This document shows positions 9,452 to 16,266 of a stretch of DNA of 64,000 nucleotides, piece after piece. The DNA lies in contig NZ_CP042436.1 in NCBI RefSeq assembly GCF_007971025.1, positions 4,092,001 through 4,156,000 on the forward strand, read 5' to 3'. Made by a program: the position numbers and the translations under genes. This DNA comes from Mucilaginibacter ginsenosidivorans. Lineage in GTDB: Bacteria > Bacteroidota > Bacteroidia > Sphingobacteriales > Sphingobacteriaceae. The notes beneath the pieces were generated by a model, which saw only the letters and a list, made by a program, of their open reading frames with translations, was not told where the DNA came from and searched no databases. Within the stretch, counting starts at the first letter, position 1, and each line of letters begins with the position of its first letter.

Positions 9452-10009
9452 ATGCCCGAAGAAAAACAAAATCATATCATACAGGCTATCAGATCGTATG
9501 GTAAGGGCTTGCTGGGCTTTATCCGGAAACGTGTTAAAAACGATGCCGATGCTGAAGATATCCTGCAGGATGTATGGTACCAGTTAAGCTCCGTGGTAAA
9601 CGCCGAACCGATAGAGCAAACAGGCGCCTGGCTTTACCGCGTGGCAACCAACAAGATCATTGACAAGAACCGCAAGAAAACCGAAGAGCTGCTCGACCTG
9701 TCTCCGGGCGAAGATGGTGACGACGATGATGCCCCCGATTTCAGGGCCATCCTGCTTACCGAAGGCACCACGCCCGAGACCGAATATATACGCAACCTGT
9801 TTTGGGAGCAATTGTTTGTGGCCCTGGACGAGTTGCCCGAAGAGCAGCGGCAGGTGTTTATCTGGCAGGAACTGGACGATATCCCCTTTAATGAAATAGC
9901 CCAACGCACCGGCGAAAATGTACAGACGCTTGTCTCGAGAAAGCGCTATGCCGTGCTTCACCTGCGCAAAAGGCTAAAACAATTGTATTTAGAGATTACA
10001 GAATATTAA
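9452..10009 (+). CDS. ECF-type RNA polymerase sigma factor
   Basis: Sigma-70 family, ECF group, 185 aa from the ATG at 9452. The frame is open from 9344, but that would need a TTG start and adds a sequence unlike the family. Region 2 contains DADAEDILQDVWYQL and GAWLYRVATNKIIDKNRKK. An acidic linker (GEDGDDDDAPDF) follows. Region 4 has LDELPEEQRQVFIWQELDDIPFNEIAQRTGENVQTLVSRKRYAV, a helix-turn-helix that binds the -35 element. The next gene, 14 bp downstream, encodes a two-helix membrane protein and probably belongs to the same transcript. No classical FecR-type anti-sigma gene is present. Confidence 0.9.
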   Translation: MPEEKQNHIIQAIRSYGKGLLGFIRKRVKNDADAEDILQDVWYQLSSVVNAEPIEQTGAWLYRVATNKIIDKNRKKTEELLDLSPGEDGDDDDAPDFRAILLTEGTTPETEYIRNLFWEQLFVALDELPEEQRQVFIWQELDDIPFNEIAQRTGENVQTLVSRKRYAVLHLRKRLKQLYLEITEY

Positions 10010-10023
10010 AAAGTAAAAAAGAC

Positions 10024-10455
10024 ATGAGAGATACAGATTTTGGAGACCGTGCTTACAGGCATAAGGCCCATTTCAGAAAAAAAATAATTTTTATACCCTT
10101 CCTGGTAGCCGGCGGGCTGGCGCTTATCAGCTACATCGTAATGCTGCTTTGGAATGGTTTACTGCCCGAAGTTTTGCATACGGGCACCATCACATTCTGG
10201 CAAGCCATGGGCCTGTTCATACTTGCCAAAATACTTTTCGGCTTCGGTAAGGGCGGCGGCCGTGGGGGTGCGCCGTGGATGCGCCATAAAATGGAAAGAT
10301 GGCGGGATATGAGCCCCGAAGAACGTGACCGCCTGCGCGAACAAATGCGCTCACGCTGCAACAAATGGGGCAGGCACCGGGGTGATTTTGATTGGGACCA
10401 GCCTGCCGAAAGCGCGACCCCGGCTACAGAAGAGCCCATAAAACCCACTGAATAA
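10024..10455 (+). CDS. Small two-helix membrane protein, ECF partner candidate
   Basis: Not a recognised family. A 143-aa protein with a basic N-terminus (RAYRHKAHFRKK), TM1 at about 20-43, TM2 at about 58-75, then a Gly-rich segment (GKGGGRGG) and a charged, Arg-rich cytoplasmic tail (MSPEERDRLREQMRSRCNKW) ending in an acidic/Pro stretch. It sits 14 bp after the ECF sigma gene and before a hairpin terminator, so the two are very likely cotranscribed. Inference: it may tether or regulate the sigma factor, but it lacks an obvious zinc-binding anti-sigma motif. Confidence 0.65.
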   Translation: MRDTDFGDRAYRHKAHFRKKIIFIPFLVAGGLALISYIVMLLWNGLLPEVLHTGTITFWQAMGLFILAKILFGFGKGGGRGGAPWMRHKMERWRDMSPEERDRLREQMRSRCNKWGRHRGDFDWDQPAESATPATEEPIKPTE

Positions 10456-10463
10456 CAAAAAAA

Positions 10464-10501
10464 CTACCGGTCCTGTCCAATTTTTACGGGCCCGGTAGTT
10501 A
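10464..10501 (+). terminator. Hairpin terminator after the sigma-factor unit
   Basis: Arms AACTACCGG and CCGGTAGTT are perfectly complementary and enclose a T-rich loop; an A-run precedes the hairpin. It lies 9 bp after the stop of the two-helix membrane protein gene. The poor U-tract on the + strand makes it a modest rho-independent signal. Confidence 0.6.
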
Positions 10502-10517
10502 TTGGTTTATAAGATAT

Positions 10518-10739
10518 ATGGCAATGGAAATATTGATCTTTAAAACAAACGTTACAAGCAAAAGAAAAGTAAGTAAGGTAAAGCGCTTGCTAACTTCGGT
10601 AGATGCCATTAAACAATGGAATTTTGACCTGGAGGATTGCGATAAGGTATTGCGTATAGAAGCTAACGGCCTAAACACCGGCTATGTCGAATCCCTGTTG
10701 CATACAGCCGGGTTTCACTGCCAGGAAATGGATTATTAA
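10518..10739 (+). CDS. Small HMA-like protein without metal-binding cysteines
   Basis: A 73-aa protein. MEILIFKTNVTSKRKVSKVKRLLTS and the later VLRIEANGLNTGYVESLLHTAGF follow the beta-alpha-beta-beta-alpha-beta pattern of heavy-metal-associated (ferredoxin-fold) domains: IFKTNV where HMA proteins have the first strand, then a helix, and a final LHTAGF resembling the HMA ending. The CxxC metal motif is absent (the corresponding loop is TSKRK), so copper binding is unlikely. It could start at either of two Mets (10518 or 10524). It is separated from the sigma unit by a terminator-like hairpin. Role unknown. Confidence 0.65.
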   Translation: MAMEILIFKTNVTSKRKVSKVKRLLTSVDAIKQWNFDLEDCDKVLRIEANGLNTGYVESLLHTAGFHCQEMDY

Positions 10740-10741
10740 GG

Positions 10742-10816
10742 TCACGGGTAACGCTTCATGCTCATCAGGATGACCGTGGCGCATACTAATACTATGGCAA
10801 TAATGAATACTATCAT
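10742..10816 (-). CDS. Possible 24-residue single-pass membrane peptide
   Basis: A reverse-strand ATG at 10816 opens a 24-codon frame ending in TGA at 10742. Residues 2-18 are almost wholly hydrophobic (VFIIAIVLVCATVILM), followed by a positive tail MKRYP, the layout of small membrane subunits such as CydX or KdpF. It is downstream of blaR1 on the same strand, beyond the hairpin at 10869-10901. No ribosome-binding site is obvious, and chance cannot be excluded for so short a frame. Confidence 0.35.
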   Translation of the reverse strand: MIVFIIAIVLVCATVILMSMKRYP

Positions 10817-10868
10817 AACATCCTATGATTTAACAGATTATCGAAAAAATTATTGTGCACGGTATTCA

Positions 10869-10901
10869 AGACTTACGAAGTTTTAAAAACTCCGTAAGTC
10901 T
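10869..10901. terminator. Palindromic hairpin between convergent genes
   Basis: Arms AGACTTACG and CGTAAGTCT are perfectly paired and extend inward through AGTTTT/AAAACT after one mismatch. It lies just after the blaR1 stop and can serve as a bidirectional terminator (GTTTTAG follows on the + strand). A partial copy of the same sequence occurs at 37035-37058, so it is also a dispersed repeat. Confidence 0.65.
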
Positions 10902-10917
10902 GTTTTAGAAAGTAGGA

Positions 10918-13497
10918 TCAGTTGAATGCGTTCTTCAACTGGATATATTTGTTCAGGTCCTTCGAATTGAACCCTTTTGCTTTCATTTCTTTTATATACT
11001 CTGGGGTCACTCCCGTGGCCTTCATTGATGTGGCATCGTTAAGCGATATGTTGGTGAAGCCTATATCTTTAAAACCTTTGATAAAGGCCGGCGTAACGCC
11101 CAGGGCCTTAAGCGATGTAACGTCATTCAGCGATACATTGGTAAACCCGATGTCTTTAAAGCCTTTAATAAAACCGGGTGTAACACCCAACGATTTCAGT
11201 GAGGACAATTCATTGATCGGGATCTGTTTGTAACCCACGGCCTCGAAACTTTTAATAAATTCGGCGTTAACGTTCAAAGCTTTAAGCGACGATAGTTCGT
11301 TGATGGAAATGTTCTTATAGCCCATATCTTCAAAGCCTTTTATAAAATCCGGTTTAATGCCCAGCGCCTTCAGCGATGTCAGGTCATTAGGCGATAGATC
11401 TTTATAGCCTATATCATTAAAGCTCTTGATAAAATCGGCATTTACGCCCAGCGATTTGAAAGACATCAATTCATTGGCCGATATATTTTTATAACCCATA
11501 TCGTTAACACCTTTGATGTATTCAGGCGTAATACCTAACGATCTCAGCGAAACCAGTTCGTTTGCCGATATGTTTTTATAACCCAAAGCAGCAAGGCTTT
11601 TGGCATAATCCGAAGTGACACCCACCGCTTTCATGCTGGTCAGTTCATTTATCGGTACGTTGGTGTAGCCGGCTTCCTTGATATCCCGCACATAAGCCGA
11701 ATCGATGTTCATCGCTTTGAATGAAGTAATATCTTCGGCACGCGGCATTTCATTTTCGTTACCGTTCTTTGCAAATTTTGCGTTAGCTTTTTTCAGGCTT
11801 GCTATATACTTGCCGTCTATACCCAAAGCTTTAAAGCTCGTCAGCTGGTTAAAATCAACATCCTTATAGCCGGCTTCACGTATTTCGTGCACATATTCCT
11901 TATTGATGCCCAACGCTTTGGCCGACACCAGTTCGTTCGGGCTCATATGCATATAACCTTCCTGTTTCCAGAATTTTATGAAAGGCTCGTCTACTTTAAG
12001 CGCGCCCATGGATACCAGATCATTCTTACCAAGATGGGTGTACCCGTTAGCTTTCAGCATCGCCACGTAATCTCTTTTAATATTGATGATAAAAAATGCG
12101 AACTGGTCATTTTCCTCTATCCCGGTAATGCCTTCACTTTTCAGGTAATCAGTAAATCCCTTATCGGCCGTGAATTTGTAATGGCCATAACCGTCGTTAC
12201 CGTCAAACTTTCCATTGAAAAGTACCGTGCCGGCATCGCGTTTAAGCGTAAAATCACCTTTTGTGTCTTTTGGCAGGGACGAAAATTCACTCAGCAGGAA
12301 GCTGTCGCTGTTCGACCAGTTATGATCGTCATCATCGTTCCTGAATTCAATGCGCACCTTCTCGCCTTTTATGGTGGCAAACCAGGTACCCTGGCTCATA
12401 TCCCGCGATCCCCAGTTTTGGTGAAACGATTGATTACGGGAAACAGTGGCTTTGCTTTTGGTTTTTGCCTTGCCCTGGCTGAACGCTGTTTGGTTAAGCG
12501 CACAGGCCAGCCCTGCCATCAGCGGCAGCAGGATAAAATATTTCCACATCGTATGGATGTTCGATCTCTTGACGTTCATCATAACAATTCGTTTCTTTAA
12601 CAGTGATTGATTATAGTTGGTAGTAACGCTCAGCGCCAAATGTGGCACCGATACTTTTAATAAGCTCATCTGGTAGCTTTCCTTTTCAACCGGGTTGTGG
12701 CCAAGCACCGTTTCGTCGGTCAAAAACTCCAGGTTGTTTTCCAGTTCGCCCCGGTAAAGCCAGGCAAAAGGGTTAAACCACTGGAACACCAACACGAGTT
12801 CGGCTAACAAAATATCCGCGCTGTGGCCCTGCTGTATGTGCACCTTCTCATGCAATAGTATTTGGTTATAGGTATCCCAGTCGTATTTTTCGGGATTGAT
12901 AAAAATGTTGTTGCCAAACGAGCACGGCGCTTTATCACCGGTAACTTCAATTATCCGGAATTTACCATCCAGTATCACGGGGTTCGAATAGGCGCGGTAA
13001 AGCAGTACGATAACTTGCAGCAACAGGTTCAAGCCAAAGGCCCCCACCCCTGCCCAATAGATATAAAACAACCATTTGATAACGATGGGCCATACCGGTT
13101 TGGCCTGCTCAGCAATGATGGATTGGGGCTCGCCGGCCGCGGTAACCGTCGGCGCAGCCTGTACCTTTGCCGCCTCATGTTTTACAACAGGCTGTTTTTT
13201 TGCTTGTTGTTGCGCCTGCTTTTGGGCGGCCAATACCTGTTTTTGAACTTCAGCTTTTATAAGCACAGCCATTTCCGGTGTTTGCTGAACCTGTGCTTTT
13301 AAAGCGGCCCGCCCCGGTTCGCTCCTTAGCGTCCAGGCCTCGGGAATGGTAATAAGCGGCAGCGTGAACGAAAGCCCCAGGCATACAAGCAATATCACCC
13401 GGTTAAGTTTATAAAAGGTTTCGCGCTGTAAAAATATCTTGTAAAACAGCAGGCTTATCGATATAAGCAGCGCTACGTGCAATATATAAGGTATCAT
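10918..13497 (-). CDS. blaR1: BlaR1-type M56 metallopeptidase sensor with 29-residue repeats
   Basis: Membrane sensor-protease of 859 aa. Hydrophobic segments at about 5-22, 33-50, 137-167 and 319-335 frame a gluzincin site HEKVH (216-220), with ENNLEFLTDE (about 253-262) supplying the third ligand. A Gln/Ala/Lys-rich linker fills residues 65-112. After the last TM comes an extracytoplasmic part: a beta-rich segment (about 355-450), then twelve units of about 29 residues (494-850) with consensus L-S-LKALGV-T-x-EYIK-x5-GY-x-x-I-S-x-NE. In classical BlaR1 the C-terminus is a penicillin-binding domain; none is present here. Paired with blaI by an ATGA start-stop overlap (13494-13497). Family knowledge: on sensing, the protease leads to BlaI inactivation. 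Ligand unknown. Confidence 0.85.
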   Translation of the reverse strand: MIPYILHVALLISISLLFYKIFLQRETFYKLNRVILLVCLGLSFTLPLITIPEAWTLRSEPGRAALKAQVQQTPEMAVLIKAEVQKQVLAAQKQAQQQAKKQPVVKHEAAKVQAAPTVTAAGEPQSIIAEQAKPVWPIVIKWLFYIYWAGVGAFGLNLLLQVIVLLYRAYSNPVILDGKFRIIEVTGDKAPCSFGNNIFINPEKYDWDTYNQILLHEKVHIQQGHSADILLAELVLVFQWFNPFAWLYRGELENNLEFLTDETVLGHNPVEKESYQMSLLKVSVPHLALSVTTNYNQSLLKKRIVMMNVKRSNIHTMWKYFILLPLMAGLACALNQTAFSQGKAKTKSKATVSRNQSFHQNWGSRDMSQGTWFATIKGEKVRIEFRNDDDDHNWSNSDSFLLSEFSSLPKDTKGDFTLKRDAGTVLFNGKFDGNDGYGHYKFTADKGFTDYLKSEGITGIEENDQFAFFIINIKRDYVAMLKANGYTHLGKNDLVSMGALKVDEPFIKFWKQEGYMHMSPNELVSAKALGINKEYVHEIREAGYKDVDFNQLTSFKALGIDGKYIASLKKANAKFAKNGNENEMPRAEDITSFKAMNIDSAYVRDIKEAGYTNVPINELTSMKAVGVTSDYAKSLAALGYKNISANELVSLRSLGITPEYIKGVNDMGYKNISANELMSFKSLGVNADFIKSFNDIGYKDLSPNDLTSLKALGIKPDFIKGFEDMGYKNISINELSSLKALNVNAEFIKSFEAVGYKQIPINELSSLKSLGVTPGFIKGFKDIGFTNVSLNDVTSLKALGVTPAFIKGFKDIGFTNISLNDATSMKATGVTPEYIKEMKAKGFNSKDLNKYIQLKNAFN
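10948..12018 (-). repeat. Tandem 87-bp coding repeats inside blaR1
   Basis: The repeat array encodes twelve consecutive units, eleven of 29 residues and one (the third) expanded to 38 residues by an insert containing KNGNENEMPRAED. The C-terminal units are closest to each other: units 10 and 11 share most residues (GFIKGFKDIGFTNVSLND and AFIKGFKDIGFTNISLND), and their DNA is also similar, which points to recent duplication. N-terminal units are more diverged. Such DNA can vary in copy number by slippage or recombination. Confidence 0.85.
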
Positions 13498-13856
13498 TTC
13501 TTTGACGATTTAATGATGTCTAATATTTCGTTCAGTTCCGATTCTGATATTTTTTGTTCTTTGGCAAAAAAAGCCAGCATGCTTGGATACGAGTTATTGA
13601 AGTATTGGCTCACGATATCCTTCATGGCATGTTTCTGGTAATCGTCCCTGCTGATGACCGGGTAGTAACGAAAGATATTACCAAAGGCCTCATGCGCCAG
13701 GAAACCTTTCTCCTCCAATATTTTTACCATAGTGGCGACTGAGTTGTAATGTGGTTTCGGATCGGGCAGTTCGGGAATGATCTCTTTAATAAATGCCTTC
13801 TCCAGGCTCCAGAAAACCTGCATGATTTGTTCTTCTCTTTTAGCCAGCTTTTGCAT
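13494..13856 (-). CDS. blaI: BlaI/MecI/CopY-family transcriptional repressor
   Basis: A 120-aa winged-helix repressor. MQKLAKREEQIMQVFWSLEKAFIKEIIPELP begins the helix-turn-helix, and PHYNSVATMVKILEEKGFLAHEAFGNIFRYYPVISRDDY is the recognition helix and wing that define the family. The C-terminal dimerisation region MLAFFAKEQKISESELNEILDIIKS is the usual length. It precedes and overlaps blaR1 by 4 bp, the standard repressor-sensor arrangement. Two palindromes 25-37 bp upstream of its start are the probable operators, implying autoregulation. Confidence 0.93.
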   Translation of the reverse strand: MQKLAKREEQIMQVFWSLEKAFIKEIIPELPDPKPHYNSVATMVKILEEKGFLAHEAFGNIFRYYPVISRDDYQKHAMKDIVSQYFNNSYPSMLAFFAKEQKISESELNEILDIIKSSKK

Positions 13857-13880
13857 TTCTAATCAAATTTTAATCTAAAC

Positions 13881-13918
13881 TAATACTAATCAATTAGTAT
13901 TACAACTAATCGATTAGT
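13881..13918. promoter_or_regulatory. Paired BlaI-type operators
   Basis: Two related palindromes lie directly upstream of blaI: arms TAATACTAAT/ATTAGTATTA around CA (13881-13902), and the perfect 14-mer ACTAATCGATTAGT (13905-13918). Both share the core ACTAATnnATTAGT, and their centres are 20 bp apart, about two helical turns. Two dyads upstream of the operon are typical for BlaI/MecI repressors. The assignment to BlaI is by position and family habit. Confidence 0.75.
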
Positions 13919-14132
13919 ATTTTTTGTAATCAATTGACTATCAGCCTAAAATTTTTTAGCTTGGGTATATATCTTTTGCACAGCTACCTTATACCCGGCC
14001 TGGTTACAGGCCGGGCGGAACATTATGGATTAGACGCACGTAACATATTGAATGTGACGGTAGTCATAGGATACATTGGATGTAATTACTTAATTTAATC
14101 TTAAGGAAAATTTTACATTCAATTTATCTTGT

Positions 14133-14140
14133 TATTTTTG
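14133..14140 (+). promoter_or_regulatory. Candidate Bacteroidota -7 box for the PAP2 gene
   Basis: TATTTTTG matches the Bacteroidota -7 consensus TAnnTTTG exactly and lies 27 bp upstream of the GTG start at 14168. The expected -33 position holds ATTTTACA, only a weak match to TTTG, so this is tentative. Confidence 0.4.
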
Positions 14141-14167
14141 CACCCTGATTAATTTTTACAGACTAAA

Positions 14168-14800
14168 GTGGCCCGGACAATTGCGATAACATTAAGAAAT
14201 AACTGGAAACAGACCTGGAGTTCCTCGCTTCAGCGTACGCAGATCATTATCGGTTCTATACTGGTGATCGTCATATCCTGTATGATGCCTACGTTTTTCA
14301 ATCTTATCCAGAAAAGAACGGGCCCGGTTTTAAACGACTGGGTTTTAGCAGCTGTTCCGCCGCATAACGTTTCGTGGGCGATATTTACAGTTATCTGGGG
14401 TGTGGGCTTTTATTCGCTTTGGAGAGCAATAGAGAAACCAACGATCTACATCACTTACCTATGGACGTTTATATTCGTCACCATGCTGCGGGTATTGTCC
14501 ATCAGCCTGATACCGCTCGATCCGCCAAAAGGGTTGATCGTGTTAACTGATCCCCTTACAGGCGTTTTTTACGGCCAAAGTAATATTACAAAAGACTTGT
14601 TCTTTTCCGGACATACCTCTATCCTTTTCATGCTGGTACTTTGTTTGGAAAAAAAATCGGATAAAATACTGGCAGGTATTGCCACCTTTATTGTTGCCTG
14701 CCTGTTAATAGTGCAGCACGTGCACTACACTGTCGATATTATTGCAGCGCCGATTATTATATATCCTGTTTACAGATTTGTCAAATTTCTGCTTGGATAA
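14168..14800 (+). CDS. PAP2-family membrane protein, sphingomyelin-synthase-like
   Basis: Integral membrane protein of 210 aa with about six hydrophobic segments. It carries the SMS-type (PAP2_C) catalytic pattern: His149 in FFSGHTS and His186/Asp190 in QHVHYTVD, the H...HYTxD arrangement of sphingomyelin and inositol-phosphoceramide synthases. The phosphatase motif 1 of ordinary PAP2 enzymes is not apparent. Family knowledge: these enzymes transfer a phospho-head group between a phospholipid and ceramide or diacylglycerol. Many Sphingobacteria make sphingolipids, so a head-group transferase is plausible (inference). The start is GTG at 14168. The diiron oxygenase gene follows on the same strand after 183 bp. 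Confidence 0.78.
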   Translation: MARTIAITLRNNWKQTWSSSLQRTQIIIGSILVIVISCMMPTFFNLIQKRTGPVLNDWVLAAVPPHNVSWAIFTVIWGVGFYSLWRAIEKPTIYITYLWTFIFVTMLRVLSISLIPLDPPKGLIVLTDPLTGVFYGQSNITKDLFFSGHTSILFMLVLCLEKKSDKILAGIATFIVACLLIVQHVHYTVDIIAAPIIIYPVYRFVKFLLG

Positions 14801-14836
14801 GCGACCACAGCCAGTTTCTTAGCGTTAACATAAAAA

Positions 14837-14887
14837 AGGCCCCCGCCTGGCGGCGGGAGCCCGTCCCGATAACGTTATACTATCGGG
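14837..14887. repeat. Two adjacent GC-rich inverted repeats
   Basis: Between the PAP2 and AurF-like genes lie CCCCCGCC-TGGC-GGCGGG and, immediately after, CCCGATA with TATCGGG around ACGTTATAC. An A-run precedes the first. They could terminate or attenuate transcription from the PAP2 gene, but there is no U-tract on the + strand. Confidence 0.45.
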
Positions 14888-14983
14888 AACAACCTAAACC
14901 TTATCACGACTTATAAACGGAGTAAATCGTTACTTTAGTTTTGTGATATTGCGTTATGACTTTGGTATGATAAAACCACTGGT

Positions 14984-15862
14984 ATGCAAACAGAAGAGAT
15001 AGAGCGCCTGATAAAAATAAGCAGGGAACGCCCGTTGCTGCCCGAAAGTTATATCCCCTGGCAGCAGGAACCTCGGGCGGAAGACATCTTTTTGCCCGAA
15101 ATTCTTACCTCGCTCCACGGGTTAGATATCTACGACACGCTTACCCCTACGCAAAAGATAGAATTGGGCAGGCACGAACTGGTACAGGTGATAGCCTCCT
15201 ATGCCTGGGGCGAATGCCTTTTTTGCCTGTTCATGACGCGGTATATCCTCACCCTCCCTTTGGCCGACGTCCGGCACCGTTTTCTGCTACGCGAACTGAT
15301 CGAGGAGTTCCGCCACCAGGAAATGTTTGGGCAGGCTATTAACAAACTGGGCGGCGAACCTATTCCCCAATCGCGGCTGCATAAGTTTTTTGGCGAATTC
15401 AGTAACAAGTACCTGCCCGCCGATTATTTATTTATGGGCAGCATATCGGTTGAGTTGGTTACAGATGTTTACGGGAACTACGCACGTAAATCGCCCGGTG
15501 TTTACCCGGTAATACGCAAAATGTTCGACCTGCATAATATCGAGGAGGCGCGGCATATCCTTTTCACCAGGGCGCTCCTTAAAGAATATGCGGCAAAAGC
15601 AGGGTACATCAAGCGCACCCTGTATAGTTATGTCATCCTGTTCAATATCCTGTTCGTACGCACCATGTATGTGAAAAAAAAAATATTTGAACGCACCGGC
15701 ATCCAAAACCCCGATAGGGTTTATAAGATGGCGTCAAAGAATTTCAAACAGAAATTCGCTGAAACCTGCCTCGGTGATATTATTGAATTTGTAGATAGCT
15801 GGCGGGGTTTTAACCGTGCCACCCGCTGGGCCTGGCGCCGCATTTTAAAAGCAAAAGTTTAA
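14984..15862 (+). CDS. AurF-family diiron oxygenase
   Basis: A 292-aa ferritin-like diiron protein. All seven ligand positions of p-aminobenzoate N-oxygenase AurF have a counterpart: E77, E108 and H111 (EEFRH), E157, H184, E188 and H191 (LHNIEEARH). The spacings E157-H184 (27), H184-E188 (4) and E188-H191 (3) are the same as in AurF. Family members oxidise amines to hydroxylamine/nitro groups or hydroxylate organic substrates using O2. No biosynthetic cluster surrounds it, so the substrate is open. A hydrophobic segment at about 211-226 (YSYVILFNILFVRTMY) is unusual and may mean a membrane-associated substrate. Confidence 0.85.
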   Translation: MQTEEIERLIKISRERPLLPESYIPWQQEPRAEDIFLPEILTSLHGLDIYDTLTPTQKIELGRHELVQVIASYAWGECLFCLFMTRYILTLPLADVRHRFLLRELIEEFRHQEMFGQAINKLGGEPIPQSRLHKFFGEFSNKYLPADYLFMGSISVELVTDVYGNYARKSPGVYPVIRKMFDLHNIEEARHILFTRALLKEYAAKAGYIKRTLYSYVILFNILFVRTMYVKKKIFERTGIQNPDRVYKMASKNFKQKFAETCLGDIIEFVDSWRGFNRATRWAWRRILKAKV

Positions 15863-15901
15863 ACCGGCATCCAACAATAAAACAATCAGGCAATACAGCA
15901 A

Positions 15902-16216
15902 TTATTCCGATGCTTCCTCACCCTTCTCTCCCAGTTTCACAATATCGCCTTCTTTAAATAATATAGCCTTCAAAGTATCCCGCCATTTGGGTTTCTGGCG
16001 CAGCAGAAATTCCAGGTCCATGCCAAAATGTTTAAATTCTTCGTGCTGGGCGTTCTGCATAATGGCTTTGGCCTGCTTGTCTTTTTCTACGGATATACGT
16101 TGTTCATACCAGTTGATAGCCTCAGCTTCTTCAGTAAGCGAAACGATCATCCTGGCGAAAGTGCGTGTCTTGTCGGATAACTCCTCTGGTGGTTCGTGGT
16201 ATTGGTCAAATGACAT
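15902..16216 (-). CDS. Encapsulated-ferritin-like (EncFtn) protein
   Basis: A 104-aa protein from the ATG at 16216; the longer upstream frame is not family-like. It matches the two-helix EncFtn ferroxidase family: SLTEEAEAINWYEQR and NAQHEEFKHFGMDLEFLLR. The ferroxidase residues known in the Rhodospirillum protein (E32, E62, H65) correspond to E30, E60 and H63. Entry-site glutamates (E29, E32) and Trp36-Tyr37 are also kept, all with a constant offset of two. EncFtn normally oxidises iron inside an encapsulin nanocompartment. No encapsulin gene is adjacent, and the C-terminus (IVKLGEKGEEASE) has no clear LTVGSLRR-like targeting peptide. A lipoprotein gene lies 50 bp upstream on the same strand. 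Confidence 0.82.
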   Translation of the reverse strand: MSFDQYHEPPEELSDKTRTFARMIVSLTEEAEAINWYEQRISVEKDKQAKAIMQNAQHEEFKHFGMDLEFLLRQKPKWRDTLKAILFKEGDIVKLGEKGEEASE

Positions 16217-16266
16217 AATTCTTTCCTTTTGGATATAAAAAGAATTATTGCCGCGAATTGTTTTAG

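Larger units (their letters stand above)
13857..14167. other. Divergent region between blaI and the PAP2 gene
   Basis: About 310 bp. Besides the operators (13881-13918) it contains a strong hairpin with 9-bp arms CCCGGCCTG (13994-14002) and CAGGCCGGG (14007-14015) around GTTA, without a following T-run, and a candidate promoter for the rightward gene. No credible ORF is present. Confidence 0.5.

Noticed and set aside
11887-12600. Long + strand frame inside blaR1
   Set aside because: It is the antisense shadow of the repeat-containing blaR1 coding sequence and has no family features.
14984-15862. AurF-like gene as part of an aromatic antibiotic cluster
   Set aside because: No polyketide, peptide-synthase or tailoring genes surround it.
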